From JACPYM01 sp963699175 (GTDB taxonomy: Bacteria > Acidobacteriota > Blastocatellia > RBC074), in the NCBI GenBank assembly GCA_963699175.1, contig OY969418.1, forward strand, positions 310,001-374,000: a DNA stretch of 64,000 nucleotides, given 5' to 3'. This document shows, piece after piece, positions 53,459 through 62,000 of the stretch (position 1 is its first letter; each line of letters starts with the position of its first letter). The notes under the pieces are model-generated. The model had not been told where the DNA came from. It did no database searches and saw only the letters and a program-made list of their open reading frames with translations. The position numbers and the translations under genes are program-made.

Positions 53459-53974
53459 CTATGCCATGTTGAGTTGACGTAGTGCTTCATAAAGCACGAT
53501 ACCCGCTGATGTGGCCAGATTGAGCGAGCGAATTTTAGGATTCGGCATCGGGATAAGCAGACAGCGTTCCCAATTTGCGCGCAAAAGCTCCTCGGGCAAA
53601 CCGCGCGTCTCGCGTCCAAGGACAAGACAATCGTGCGGCAGGTATGTCCAGTCGGTGTAGGTGCGCTCTGCCTTGGTCGAGAAATAGAGGAAGCGCGTTT
53701 GTGGAAGAGACTGATAGAGATCTTGTAGGCTGCGGTGGTGATGAATTTCGACGTGCTCCCAATAATCCAGCCCGGCGCGGCGCACGTACTTATCATCCGT
53801 GCGAAATCCTAGCTTCCCTACCAAATGCAGCGCAGTGTATGTTGCACCGCAGAGACGCGCGATGTTGCCGGTATTGGGCGGGATCTCTGGCTCAACTAAG
53901 GCAACGTGTAACGTCGAGCGTTTTTCGTCAGGGTATCTCACATCGTTTATAGGTGGCGGCCGACTGCTGGGCAT
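53459..53974 (-). CDS. trmL: tRNA (cytidine/uridine-2'-O)-methyltransferase TrmL
   Basis: 171 residues of the SpoU/TrmL SPOUT family: LHVALVEPEIPPNTGNIARL (motif 1), LVLGRETRGLP (motif 2) and IPMPNPKIRSLNLATSAGIV (motif 3, knot). Methylates the 2'-O of the wobble base 34 of tRNA-Leu isoacceptors using SAM. ATG 53974 overlaps the acnA stop by one base (TGATG), so it is translated by coupling after aconitase. Convergent with the binding-protein gene. Confidence 0.92.
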   Translation of the reverse strand: MPSSRPPPINDVRYPDEKRSTLHVALVEPEIPPNTGNIARLCGATYTALHLVGKLGFRTDDKYVRRAGLDYWEHVEIHHHRSLQDLYQSLPQTRFLYFSTKAERTYTDWTYLPHDCLVLGRETRGLPEELLRANWERCLLIPMPNPKIRSLNLATSAGIVLYEALRQLNMA

Positions 53975-56853
53975 CAGGTCTGCGAAACGAGCTGTCTTAA
54001 CACGTAAGGCAAGATGCCGCCGTGTTGGTAGTAATCAATCTCAATGGTGGTATCAATGCGCAAAGTCAACGCCACTTCTTGTCGGCTACCGTCTTGCCGG
54101 TGGATGACGAGTGTGATCTCTTGGCGGGGCTTGATGCCGGTGTCGAGTCCGATAACGTCATAGGCTTCTGTGCCATCCAAACCAAGCGATTGTGCAGACG
54201 TACCCTCTTTGAATTGCAGCGGCAAGACGCCCATGCCAACGAGGTTACTACGATGAATACGCTCGAAGCTCTGCGCGATGACAGCCTTGACGCCAAGCAA
54301 AGCCGTGCCTTTCGCCGCCCAATCACGCGAACTACCTGTGCCATACTCCTGACCTGCAATAATGATGAGTGGAGTGTTGAGTTCTTTGTACTTCATCGCG
54401 GCGTCAAAGATTGCTATTTGCTCTCCGCCGGGCTGGAATTTGGTCACGCCACCCTCTGTGCCTGGAACCATCAGGTTTTTGATGCGGACATTAGCAAAGG
54501 TGCCGCGCGTCATCACGCGGTCGTTGCCGCGCCGCGAGCCGTAGCTGTTGAAATCGGCGGGCTTCACCCCTCTCGCTTGTAGGTAGAGGCCAGCAGGTGA
54601 GCTCGCTTTGATCGAGCCGGCAGGGCTAATATGGTCAGTCGTAACCGAATCACCAAAGATACCCAGCGCGCGCGCCCAGATGATGTCGTGCGCGACACCC
54701 GGCTCCATCGAAAAGTTTTCAAAAAAAGGTGGCGGCTGAATGTAGGTAGATTCTTCATTCCACTGATAAACCTCGCCAGCGCTCGACGGAATCTCATTCC
54801 ACAGTGGGTTCTCAGCAGTGAAATCCGCGTAGAGCCGTTCATATGTGGCCGCATCCATAGCCGCATCCATCACGGCGGCAATTTCTTGCGAAGTCGGCCA
54901 GATGTCTTTAAGGTAAACTTCCTGGTTACCTCTACCTATACCGATAGGCTCCTCCGACATATCAATATCAACTCGGCCAGCCAGCGCGAACGCGACGACT
55001 AGCGGCGGGCTCATCAGAAAATTGGCCTTGATGCTTTGGTGCACGCGTGCTTCAAAGTTGCGATTGCCCGACAACACGCTGGCTGCAACCAGATCGTTTT
55101 CGGTAACAACCTCTTCGATCTTGGGATCGAGCGGGCCAGAGTTGCCGATGCAGGTAGTGCAGCCGTACCCGACAACGTTAAAGCCAAGCTGATCTAGATA
55201 AGGTTGCAGCCCGGTTTCTTGCAGGTATGCTGAAACGACACGCGAGCCTGGACCAAGTGAGGTCTTGACCTGTGGTTTAACGCGCAGCCCTTTCTCGACA
55301 GCCTTCTTTGCCAGCAGTCCTGCGGCAAGCATCACGCTTGGATTCGAGGTGTTGGTGCAAGATGTAATGGCGGCGATCAATACGTCACCGTGTCCTAATT
55401 CGACCGAGGCGGCGGGAAAGGCCTGGGCAGGCACATCTTCAACCCGATCCGGTGTTGGGCGATTGTTCATCATCTCGACTTCGGTCTGTGTGCTCGTATT
55501 TTTTAGACTAATACCCTCACCTTTTGCGTCCGGCACAGTCGCAGGCTCTTGCTCACCACCACCCAGTAGTGGCTTGTCCGATCGGCCACGTACGCCGATC
55601 GTTGTTTCATAGCGATGACCAAATTCCTCTGGGGCTTTTCCATAGCCGTTCTCAGTCAGCGGGCGCTGGAAGAGGTCGAGAAATTTCTCCTTGAGATTGG
55701 ACAACTCAATGCGGTCTTGCGGACGTTTTGGCCCTGCCAGATTCGGCGTGACTGTCGCCAAATCGAGTTCAAAAACCTGGCTATATTCGATGTCACCCTG
55801 GCGCGGAATGCCAAACAATCCTTGGGCTTTGAAATATTGCCGGAAAGCGTTGACTTGCTCTTCAGTGCGGCCTGTGGCTTTCAGGTAATTGCAGGTCTCT
55901 TCGTCAACACCAAAGAATCCCATCGTTGCGCCATATTCGGGAGCCATGTTGGCAATAGTCGCACGGTCTGTCAGTGAAAGCGACGTAGCACCTTCACCAA
56001 AATATTCGACAAACTTGCCGACAACTTTGGCCTTGCGCAACATCTCGGTGCAATGCAGCACGAGATCGGTTGCGGTGACGCCTTCTTTTAGCGCACCGGT
56101 CATGTGCACGCCCACCACATCGGGTGTCAGAAAGTAAACAGGTTGCCCCAACATGCCAGCCTCAGCCTCAATACCACCGACACCCCAGGCCACGACACCC
56201 AGGCCATTGATCATCGTTGTGTGCGAGTCAGTGCCAACCAGCGTGTCTGGATAATAGACGCCGTCTTTTTCGAGCACGCCCTTGGCCAGATATTCGAGGT
56301 TGACTTGGTGAACGATGCCAATGCCTGGCGGGACGACTTTGAAGGTGTCGAATGCCTGCATGCCCCATTTCAAAAACTCGTAGCGTTGGCGGTTGCGTGC
56401 GAATTCGATCTCCATATTCCGCTGTAATGCGCCTGCTGTGCCCGCGACGTCAACCTGAACGGAATGGTCAACCACCAAGTCAACAGGCACGAGAGGCTCA
56501 ATCAGCGTGGGGTTTTTGCCGAGTTCGGCAACGGTCGAGCGCATAGCAGCAAGGTCAACAAGCAAGGGCACGCCCGTGAAATCCTGTAAGACAATGCGCG
56601 CAACAATGAAAGGAATTTCTGCGGTGCGTTCAGCGTTGGCCGACCAGTTGGCCAATGCCCGCACGTCTTCTTCCCGGACTTTCTTGCCATCGTAATTGCG
56701 CAGGACAGACTCGAGCACGATACGGATGCTGATGGGCAACTTGGAAATTGGGCCGACACCCTCTTTTTCGAGTTGCGGAAGTGAGTAAAGCCTTCCCTGC
56801 TTTCCATCACTAAGATCGAACGATTGAAGTGTGTTAAAGAGATTATGTGGCAT
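53974..56853 (-). CDS. acnA: Aconitate hydratase
   Basis: Start set at ATG 56853 with AGGTGA upstream (a GTG four codons earlier is less likely). 959 residues; AcnA/IRP1 type, a little longer than the usual 890-900 because of an insert around residues 430-480 (GGGEQEPATVPDAKGEGISL). Iron-sulfur cysteines in AITSCTNTSNPS and YGCTTCIGNSGPLD; GTDSHTTMINGLGVVAWGVG; swivelling domain with GAGQEYGTGSSRD-type motif as AGQEYGTGSSRDWAAKGTAL. Interconverts citrate and isocitrate in the TCA cycle. Confidence 0.95.
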   Translation of the reverse strand: MPHNLFNTLQSFDLSDGKQGRLYSLPQLEKEGVGPISKLPISIRIVLESVLRNYDGKKVREEDVRALANWSANAERTAEIPFIVARIVLQDFTGVPLLVDLAAMRSTVAELGKNPTLIEPLVPVDLVVDHSVQVDVAGTAGALQRNMEIEFARNRQRYEFLKWGMQAFDTFKVVPPGIGIVHQVNLEYLAKGVLEKDGVYYPDTLVGTDSHTTMINGLGVVAWGVGGIEAEAGMLGQPVYFLTPDVVGVHMTGALKEGVTATDLVLHCTEMLRKAKVVGKFVEYFGEGATSLSLTDRATIANMAPEYGATMGFFGVDEETCNYLKATGRTEEQVNAFRQYFKAQGLFGIPRQGDIEYSQVFELDLATVTPNLAGPKRPQDRIELSNLKEKFLDLFQRPLTENGYGKAPEEFGHRYETTIGVRGRSDKPLLGGGEQEPATVPDAKGEGISLKNTSTQTEVEMMNNRPTPDRVEDVPAQAFPAASVELGHGDVLIAAITSCTNTSNPSVMLAAGLLAKKAVEKGLRVKPQVKTSLGPGSRVVSAYLQETGLQPYLDQLGFNVVGYGCTTCIGNSGPLDPKIEEVVTENDLVAASVLSGNRNFEARVHQSIKANFLMSPPLVVAFALAGRVDIDMSEEPIGIGRGNQEVYLKDIWPTSQEIAAVMDAAMDAATYERLYADFTAENPLWNEIPSSAGEVYQWNEESTYIQPPPFFENFSMEPGVAHDIIWARALGIFGDSVTTDHISPAGSIKASSPAGLYLQARGVKPADFNSYGSRRGNDRVMTRGTFANVRIKNLMVPGTEGGVTKFQPGGEQIAIFDAAMKYKELNTPLIIIAGQEYGTGSSRDWAAKGTALLGVKAVIAQSFERIHRSNLVGMGVLPLQFKEGTSAQSLGLDGTEAYDVIGLDTGIKPRQEITLVIHRQDGSRQEVALTLRIDTTIEIDYYQHGGILPYVLRQLVSQT

Positions 56854-56969
56854 GGTTGGGTTCACCTGCTTGAATGATTTATTTGTGTGAGGTAGTAGGG
56901 GGCGAGTTTACGAGGCGGCATCTGGAATCGTCAAGCTACATGGTTGAGTGTGTTAATTGTCTTGTTGTT

Positions 56970-57013
56970 TTGTTTGAGCGCGCGCTGAGTTTTAACAGCG
57001 CGCGCTCAAACAA
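56970..57013. terminator. Very stable GC-rich hairpin between ahpD and acnA
   Basis: TTGTTTGAGCGCGCGCTG (56970-56987), loop AGTTTTAA, and its exact reverse complement (56996-57013): 18 bp perfect. It lies about 80 bp downstream of ahpD and upstream of acnA, so it probably ends the ahpC-ahpD transcript. No T-run on the minus strand. Confidence 0.6.
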
Positions 57014-57094
57014 CTTATTCGTTATCGGACGCAATTCCACCCATTAACTGACCTTTCAATGACCTGCCCGGCAGTAAGCTGCTGGGCAGTAACC

Positions 57095-57622
57095 TCACAC
57101 GTGATTAAAATCGAGCGCGATGGCGGCGGCCTGAACTGTCGCAGCTATGCGCACAGCGTCGTGAATCTGATCTTCATTGAGCCCACCCTCAAGCACAACT
57201 TTCTCATGCGAGCGGATACAGACTTCGCAGCCATTCAGCGCACTGACCGCTAGGCAAAATAGCTCGAAGTCCGCTTTGCTGCCGAGTGGCTTGGCAATCC
57301 AGTTCATGCGCAGCCGGGCAGATTTCTGGCTATAGCTCTCTTTGCCAACCAAATGACGGAAGCGGTAATAAACGTTGTTCATTCCCATTAACGTCGCGGC
57401 GGCTTTGGCATCTTCGAGAATGTTGGCCTCAACTTGCGTCTGAGCATCGGCTAGCACTGCGCGTGTCAACGTAGCCTGGCGCGTGGCAAGGGACGCCGCA
57501 AGTGCGACGCCCCAAGCCTGGGCAGGGGTTAGCAAAGATGACTGAAAGACAGTTTGCAGGTTGAGCTTGATGTCTTTGGCCGCTTCGGGTAATTGGTTAC
57601 GCAGTTGTTCTAGGTGTTGCAT
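57095..57622 (-). CDS. ahpD: Alkyl hydroperoxide reductase AhpD
   Basis: 175 residues, all-helical carboxymuconolactone-decarboxylase fold. Redox CxxC in ALNGCEVCIRSHEKVVLEGG with the usual nearby His and Glu; NILEDAKAAATLMGMNNVYY and RFRHLVGKES match AhpD of actinobacteria. Reduces the adjacent AhpC peroxiredoxin (through lipoamide in mycobacteria). 42 bp after ahpC on the same strand, clearly one operon. Confidence 0.95.
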   Translation of the reverse strand: MQHLEQLRNQLPEAAKDIKLNLQTVFQSSLLTPAQAWGVALAASLATRQATLTRAVLADAQTQVEANILEDAKAAATLMGMNNVYYRFRHLVGKESYSQKSARLRMNWIAKPLGSKADFELFCLAVSALNGCEVCIRSHEKVVLEGGLNEDQIHDAVRIAATVQAAAIALDFNHV

Positions 57623-57664
57623 AAGTTCCCTCCTTCTCCTTGCTTGATAGAAACTGTTCGAGCG

Positions 57665-58207
57665 TTAAGCAGCTTTGCCCAGGGTCTTCTCGCCCTGTTT
57701 CCAATTGCACGGGCAAAGTTCATCGGTCTGCAACGCGTCCAGCACGCGCAACGCTTCATCCACGTTGCGGCCTACTGAAAGGTCGTTGACGGTTACCCAA
57801 CGAATAATGCCTTCAGGATCAACGATGAACGTAGCCCGCAAAGCTACGCCATCATCTTTGTGCAGTACGCCAAGCGCAGTCGCAAGCTCGCGCTTGGTAT
57901 CGGCCAGCATTGGATATGGCAGAGCTTTGAGATCAGCGTGATTATGACGCCAAGCTAAGTGTACGAAGTGCGTGTCAGTGCTCACACCCAACACTTGCGC
58001 ATCACGGTCGGCAAAATCAGGATTACGCTTGCCGAACTCGGCGATCTCCGTCGGGCAGATGAAGGTGAAATCCATCGGCCAAAAAAAGACGACCTGCCAT
58101 TTACCGGCGTAGCTCTCATTGCTGATTTCGGCAAACTCTTTGCCCTGCTCCAGACTAACTACGCCCTTAAGTTTGAAATTCGGAAATTTGTCTCCAACCG
58201 TCAACAT
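57665..58207 (-). CDS. ahpC: Peroxiredoxin AhpC
   Basis: 180 residues. Peroxidatic Cys in PMDFTFICPTEIAEFGKRNP, resolving Cys in QTDELCPCNWKQGEK, and FIVDPEGIIRWVTVNDLSVG. The length and CPCNW end match the mycobacterial-type AhpC that works with AhpD rather than AhpF. Detoxifies hydrogen peroxide and organic hydroperoxides. ATG 58207 with AAGGAG upstream. A 15-bp operator for a Fur/PerR-type repressor lies 33 bp upstream. Confidence 0.96.
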   Translation of the reverse strand: MLTVGDKFPNFKLKGVVSLEQGKEFAEISNESYAGKWQVVFFWPMDFTFICPTEIAEFGKRNPDFADRDAQVLGVSTDTHFVHLAWRHNHADLKALPYPMLADTKRELATALGVLHKDDGVALRATFIVDPEGIIRWVTVNDLSVGRNVDEALRVLDALQTDELCPCNWKQGEKTLGKAA

Positions 58208-58239
58208 GAATGTTTCTCCTTATTGAATTGAGTTTAGAT

Positions 58240-58254
58240 TTAGATTGCGTCTAA
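58240..58254. promoter_or_regulatory. Fur/PerR-type operator of ahpCD
   Basis: TTAGATTGCGTCTAA, extended to a 21-bp palindrome GATTTAGA-N5-TCTAAATC (58237-58257), 33 bp before ahpC. The same TTAGA-N5-TCTAA core precedes the regulator gene at 58760. Confidence 0.75.
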
Positions 58255-58266
58255 ATCAGTGATCAT

Positions 58267-58294
58267 AAAAAAAGCAACAAATGATCTTTGTTGC
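58267..58294 (-). terminator. Rho-independent terminator of the Fur/PerR gene
   Basis: On the minus strand GCAACAAA-GATCA-TTTGTTGC followed by seven T (58267-58273), 37 bp after the regulator stop. The most typical intrinsic terminator in the window. It separates the regulator from ahpCD, which then needs its own promoter over the operator at 58240. Confidence 0.85.
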
Positions 58295-58330
58295 ACTCGA
58301 ATAATGTGAGCCAGCCTCACGCGATGCTGG

Positions 58331-58753
58331 CTACTTCTGCTGACACGCAGCACATAACCCACGCAATGTAACCTCGTAGTCTTCGACTATTTGGCTATCA
58401 GGCAGCTTACAAATTTTCAGCGCGCTAAGCAGACCGCACTCTACATCCTCGACCTTACCGCAAGAGTTGCAAACGAAATGATGATGTCGCGCCGTATTTG
58501 GATCGAAGCGCACCATGCCACCCTCGAACACCTCTCTGATCATGCCCGCCTCTTTGAGCCAATTGAGCGTGTTGTAAACCGTCGCCCGCGAAGTCATCGG
58601 GAATTTGCGATTGACAGCTTGCAGGACTTCATCCGCGGTCGGGTGATGATGAGCAGCTTGCAAGTAGTCGGCAATCGCCCGCCGTTGCGGGGTCATTTTC
58701 AGACCACGCGATTGCGTCATCTTTTCCACTGCATTGCGCTGTAATCTCGTCAT
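58331..58753 (-). CDS. Fur-family peroxide-responsive repressor (PerR-like)
   Basis: 140 residues from ATG 58753; ATG 58720 (MTQSRGLKMTPQRR) is an alternative start. Winged helix: MTPQRRAIADYLQAAHHHPT, SRATVYNTLNWLKEAGMIRE. Metal and zinc sites: RFDPNTARHHHFVCNSCGKV and LRGLCAACQQK give the two CxxC pairs. The Asp in RFDPN and the link to ahpCD favour PerR over Fur, but the metal cannot be read from sequence. Its own start is preceded by the same operator as ahpC, which points to autoregulation. Confidence 0.85.
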   Translation of the reverse strand: MTRLQRNAVEKMTQSRGLKMTPQRRAIADYLQAAHHHPTADEVLQAVNRKFPMTSRATVYNTLNWLKEAGMIREVFEGGMVRFDPNTARHHHFVCNSCGKVEDVECGLLSALKICKLPDSQIVEDYEVTLRGLCAACQQK

Positions 58754-58759
58754 CGGCGC

Positions 58760-58774
58760 TTAGACTATGTCTAA
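58760..58774. promoter_or_regulatory. Fur/PerR-type operator of the regulator gene
   Basis: TTAGACTATGTCTAA, an inverted repeat TTAGA-N5-TCTAA ending 6 bp from the start codon at 58753, so bound repressor would cover the ribosome site region or the transcription start. Same half-sites as upstream of ahpC. Confidence 0.75.
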
Positions 58775-59085
58775 ATACAGAATCTGTCAACGAGTTTTTT
58801 CAAACAAAGAATTGACGTATTAGGCTACAAGGTTTTACGCAAAATTAAGTTTGAGCAGATGCCGCTCGGCTGGACGGGCAAACTAAAACGACGTAAACTG
58901 CCGCGCGTGACAGGTAAGGGCGACTGATTCAAGAAATACTGTCACTTTAGTGTGCTGCAACCTCATTGGGTCTTTTTTTTGCAGCGCAGTAGTTAAGCGA
59001 ACAAATCACTTTACTTGCAATTGGCACTGGACGATCCAAGAGCATTTCACTGCTCGTCACATGCTAAACGGAAAAGGACAGACCG
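58775..59085. other. Intergenic region before the secreted nuclease gene
   Basis: Holds the divergent promoters of the regulator and the nuclease, not resolved. A short open stretch at 58855-58927 (MPLGWTGKLKRRKLPRVTGK) has no start or domain and looks like a scrap of a lost gene. Confidence 0.35.
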
Positions 59086-62000
59086 ATGAAACGGATATTG
59101 CACATCTACACACACATGCTCAATCAACTGCGCTCACTTATAACGCGGCGTTTGCGCCTCTGGCCCGCAGCCAAAAGTACAGCAGTCCCGGCCTGGCTGC
59201 TAGCTATCTTTATCGTTGTATCGGTAGTCTTCCTTCATGCCCGGCGAATTACGGCTGACACCGGCACTGGCTCGATAAGTCTTACAACTCTGGGATCAGC
59301 AGCGGCCGAAAACTTCGTCACTCTCTCTAACACTGCCGGCAGCACGACGAACACGACGCTGCCCACGGGCTGGTACATCACTGAGCAGGGCGGCGGCGCA
59401 CGCGACAACGAGCAGTACGCTGTAGACACTGGCGGAAGCACCACCGGCGACATTTACAGCTACGGCGCTGCGGCCAACACCGAACGCGCGCTGGGCGAAC
59501 TGCGCAGCGGCACCCTCATCCCACTTTTCGGCGCGAAGTTTACCAACAACACAGGTGCCACGATTACCGCGCTTGATATCGCCTATACAGGTGAACAATG
59601 GCGTTTTGGCGGGGTTCATAGCACTGTCGCCGACCGCATGGATTTCCAGTACAGCCTTGACGCAACAGACCTCTCGACCGGCACATGGATAGATGCCAAC
59701 GCGCTCGACTTCAACCCGCCGATAACCACTGGCACGGCAGGCGCGCTTGATGGTAACGCTGCTGCCAATCGCACTGCCCTATCTTCGACTATCTCATCCC
59801 TGAACATTCTCAATGGCGCGACTTTCTTCATTCGCTGGAATGACGTAGACGCCACAGGCGCGGATGACGGTCTGGCAGTAGATGACTTCTCAATTACCCC
59901 GCAGGCCGTGGTCGCCAACGCACCCGTCGTCCCCACCTGCCCAGCTTCGCTGACGACCACCGTCGGCACTGCCACTTCCAGCGGCGTAAGCGCTAGCGAC
60001 GCGGACGGCACGGTCACCAGCGCCACAATCACCAGCATCGCGCCTTCCAACCCCGGCACGATCACGCTGACCGGCTTCACGCCCGCCGGTGGCGTGGGCG
60101 GCACGGCGAACGCGACGCTCAGCGTCTCCGCGGCCACTCCCGCGAATACATACAGCGTGACCATCCAGTGGGCCAATAACGATGGCGTTCCGCAGACCGC
60201 GAACTGCGTCGTCAGCGTCGTCGTCAATCTCCCGCCGGTCATCGTCTTCATCCATGACGTGCAAGGCAACGGTGCGGCCACTCCAATCCCCGGCGCCACC
60301 GTCACCATCGAAGGCGTCGTCACCGGCGACTTCCAGCCGATCACGAACGACAACCGTCTGTCTGGATTCTTCGTTCAGGAAGAGAACACCGACTTCGACG
60401 CGGACCCGGCGACCTCGGAAGGCATCTTTGTCTTCTGCAGCGCCTGTCCGACGAACGTGGCCGAGGGACAGAAAGTGCAGGTCACCGGCACGGTCTCGGA
60501 GTTCAACAACCTCACCGAGATCACGGCTACTACGGCCGGATCGGTCGTCATCACGAACGCCGGCAACAACCTCGCACAGGTGTCGGCCTCGACGATCGAT
60601 CTGCCTGTCGTCGGTGTCATCGACGACTTCTACGAGCCGAAAGAGAGCATGCTCGTCACGTTCGTCGACACGCTCACGGTCTCGGAGTATTTCGAGCAGG
60701 CGCGCTATGGACGCATTGAGCTCTACGAGGGCACCCGCCCGCGGACGTTCAACGAGTCCAATCCGCCCAGTGTGGCCGGATTCGCCGCCCACAACGACAA
60801 CCTGAACCGCCGCCGCGTCTACCTCGACGACGACGACAACGTCGAGAACTCGGTGCTGAATCTGACCGACGGCCTGCAGTTCGTCTTCCACCCGCAGGCC
60901 AACGGCGGACTGAGCGCCAGGAATGCCACGAACACCGGCCCCGGCGTGCAAGGAACAGACTTCTTCCGCGGCGGTGACACCATCAGCAACCTCACCGGCA
61001 TTCTGCACTACTCGTTCTCCGGCGGCACCAGCCCGAATGAATGGCGCGTCCGGCCCGTAGCCGCATCGCCCGCGACCTTCACCGCTGTCAACGTGCGTCC
61101 GCCGACGCCGCCGGCCGTGGGCGGTGCCATCCGCGCGGCCAGCGTGAACGTGCTGAACTACTTCACGACGCTCAACGTGCGCGGCGCCGATAGCACGGCG
61201 GAGCTAAACCGCCAACGCGAGCGCACCTCCATCGTGCTCTGCTCCCTAAATCCGGACGTGGCCGCGTTGATGGAGATCGAGAACCACGCCACGAACGCGA
61301 CCATCACCGACCTTCTCGGCGACGTCAATACGCGTTGCGGCGGAACCCATCCGTACACGTTCGTGAACACGGGCGGAGCGCTCGGCACCGACCAGATCCG
61401 GGTTCTGCTGATCTATCGCACGGGAGTCCTTTCCCCTGTTGGAGCGCCGCTCTCGGACATGGATCCGGTCCACAATCGTCCACCGACGGCACAGACATTC
61501 GATGTCGTCGACGCACTCAATCCCGCGTTCGGCAAACGCTTCACCGCGCTTGCCAATCACTCCAAATCCAAAGGCTGCGGCGGCGCGAGCGGCGCCGATC
61601 TCGATCAGAACGATGGTCAGGCCTGTTTCGCGGCTACACGCCTCGCTCAGGCGAACCGCCTTATCACTTGGGTCAACAGCACGGTCATTCCGGCGGCAGG
61701 CGATCCGGACGTGCTGATGCTCGGCGATTTCAATGCCTATCCGCAGGAGACGTTGGCGGCAGCCATCACAGGAGCAGGCTTCAGCGATCTCGAGACCGCA
61801 TTCCTCGGCTCCGCTGCCTACTCGTATCTCTTCGACGGTCAGCTTGGTCACATCGACTACGCATGGTCGAGCGCCAGCCTCACTCCGCAGGTCACCGGCG
61901 TAGCGCCGTGGCACATCAACGCCGATGAGAATCCATTGTTTGACTACAACGACGAGATCAAGGACGGTGCAGCCGAGCAGACTTTCGAGGAGAAACCCGA

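Noticed and set aside
58855..58927. Short open stretch resembling the end of an AMP-binding enzyme
   Set aside because: Only about 24 codons with a GKLKRR motif; too short to separate from chance.
59890..61008. Minus-strand frames up to 372 codons within the nuclease gene
   Set aside because: Shadows of the GC-rich nuclease frame, low complexity in composition, while the plus-strand frame carries the EEP motifs.
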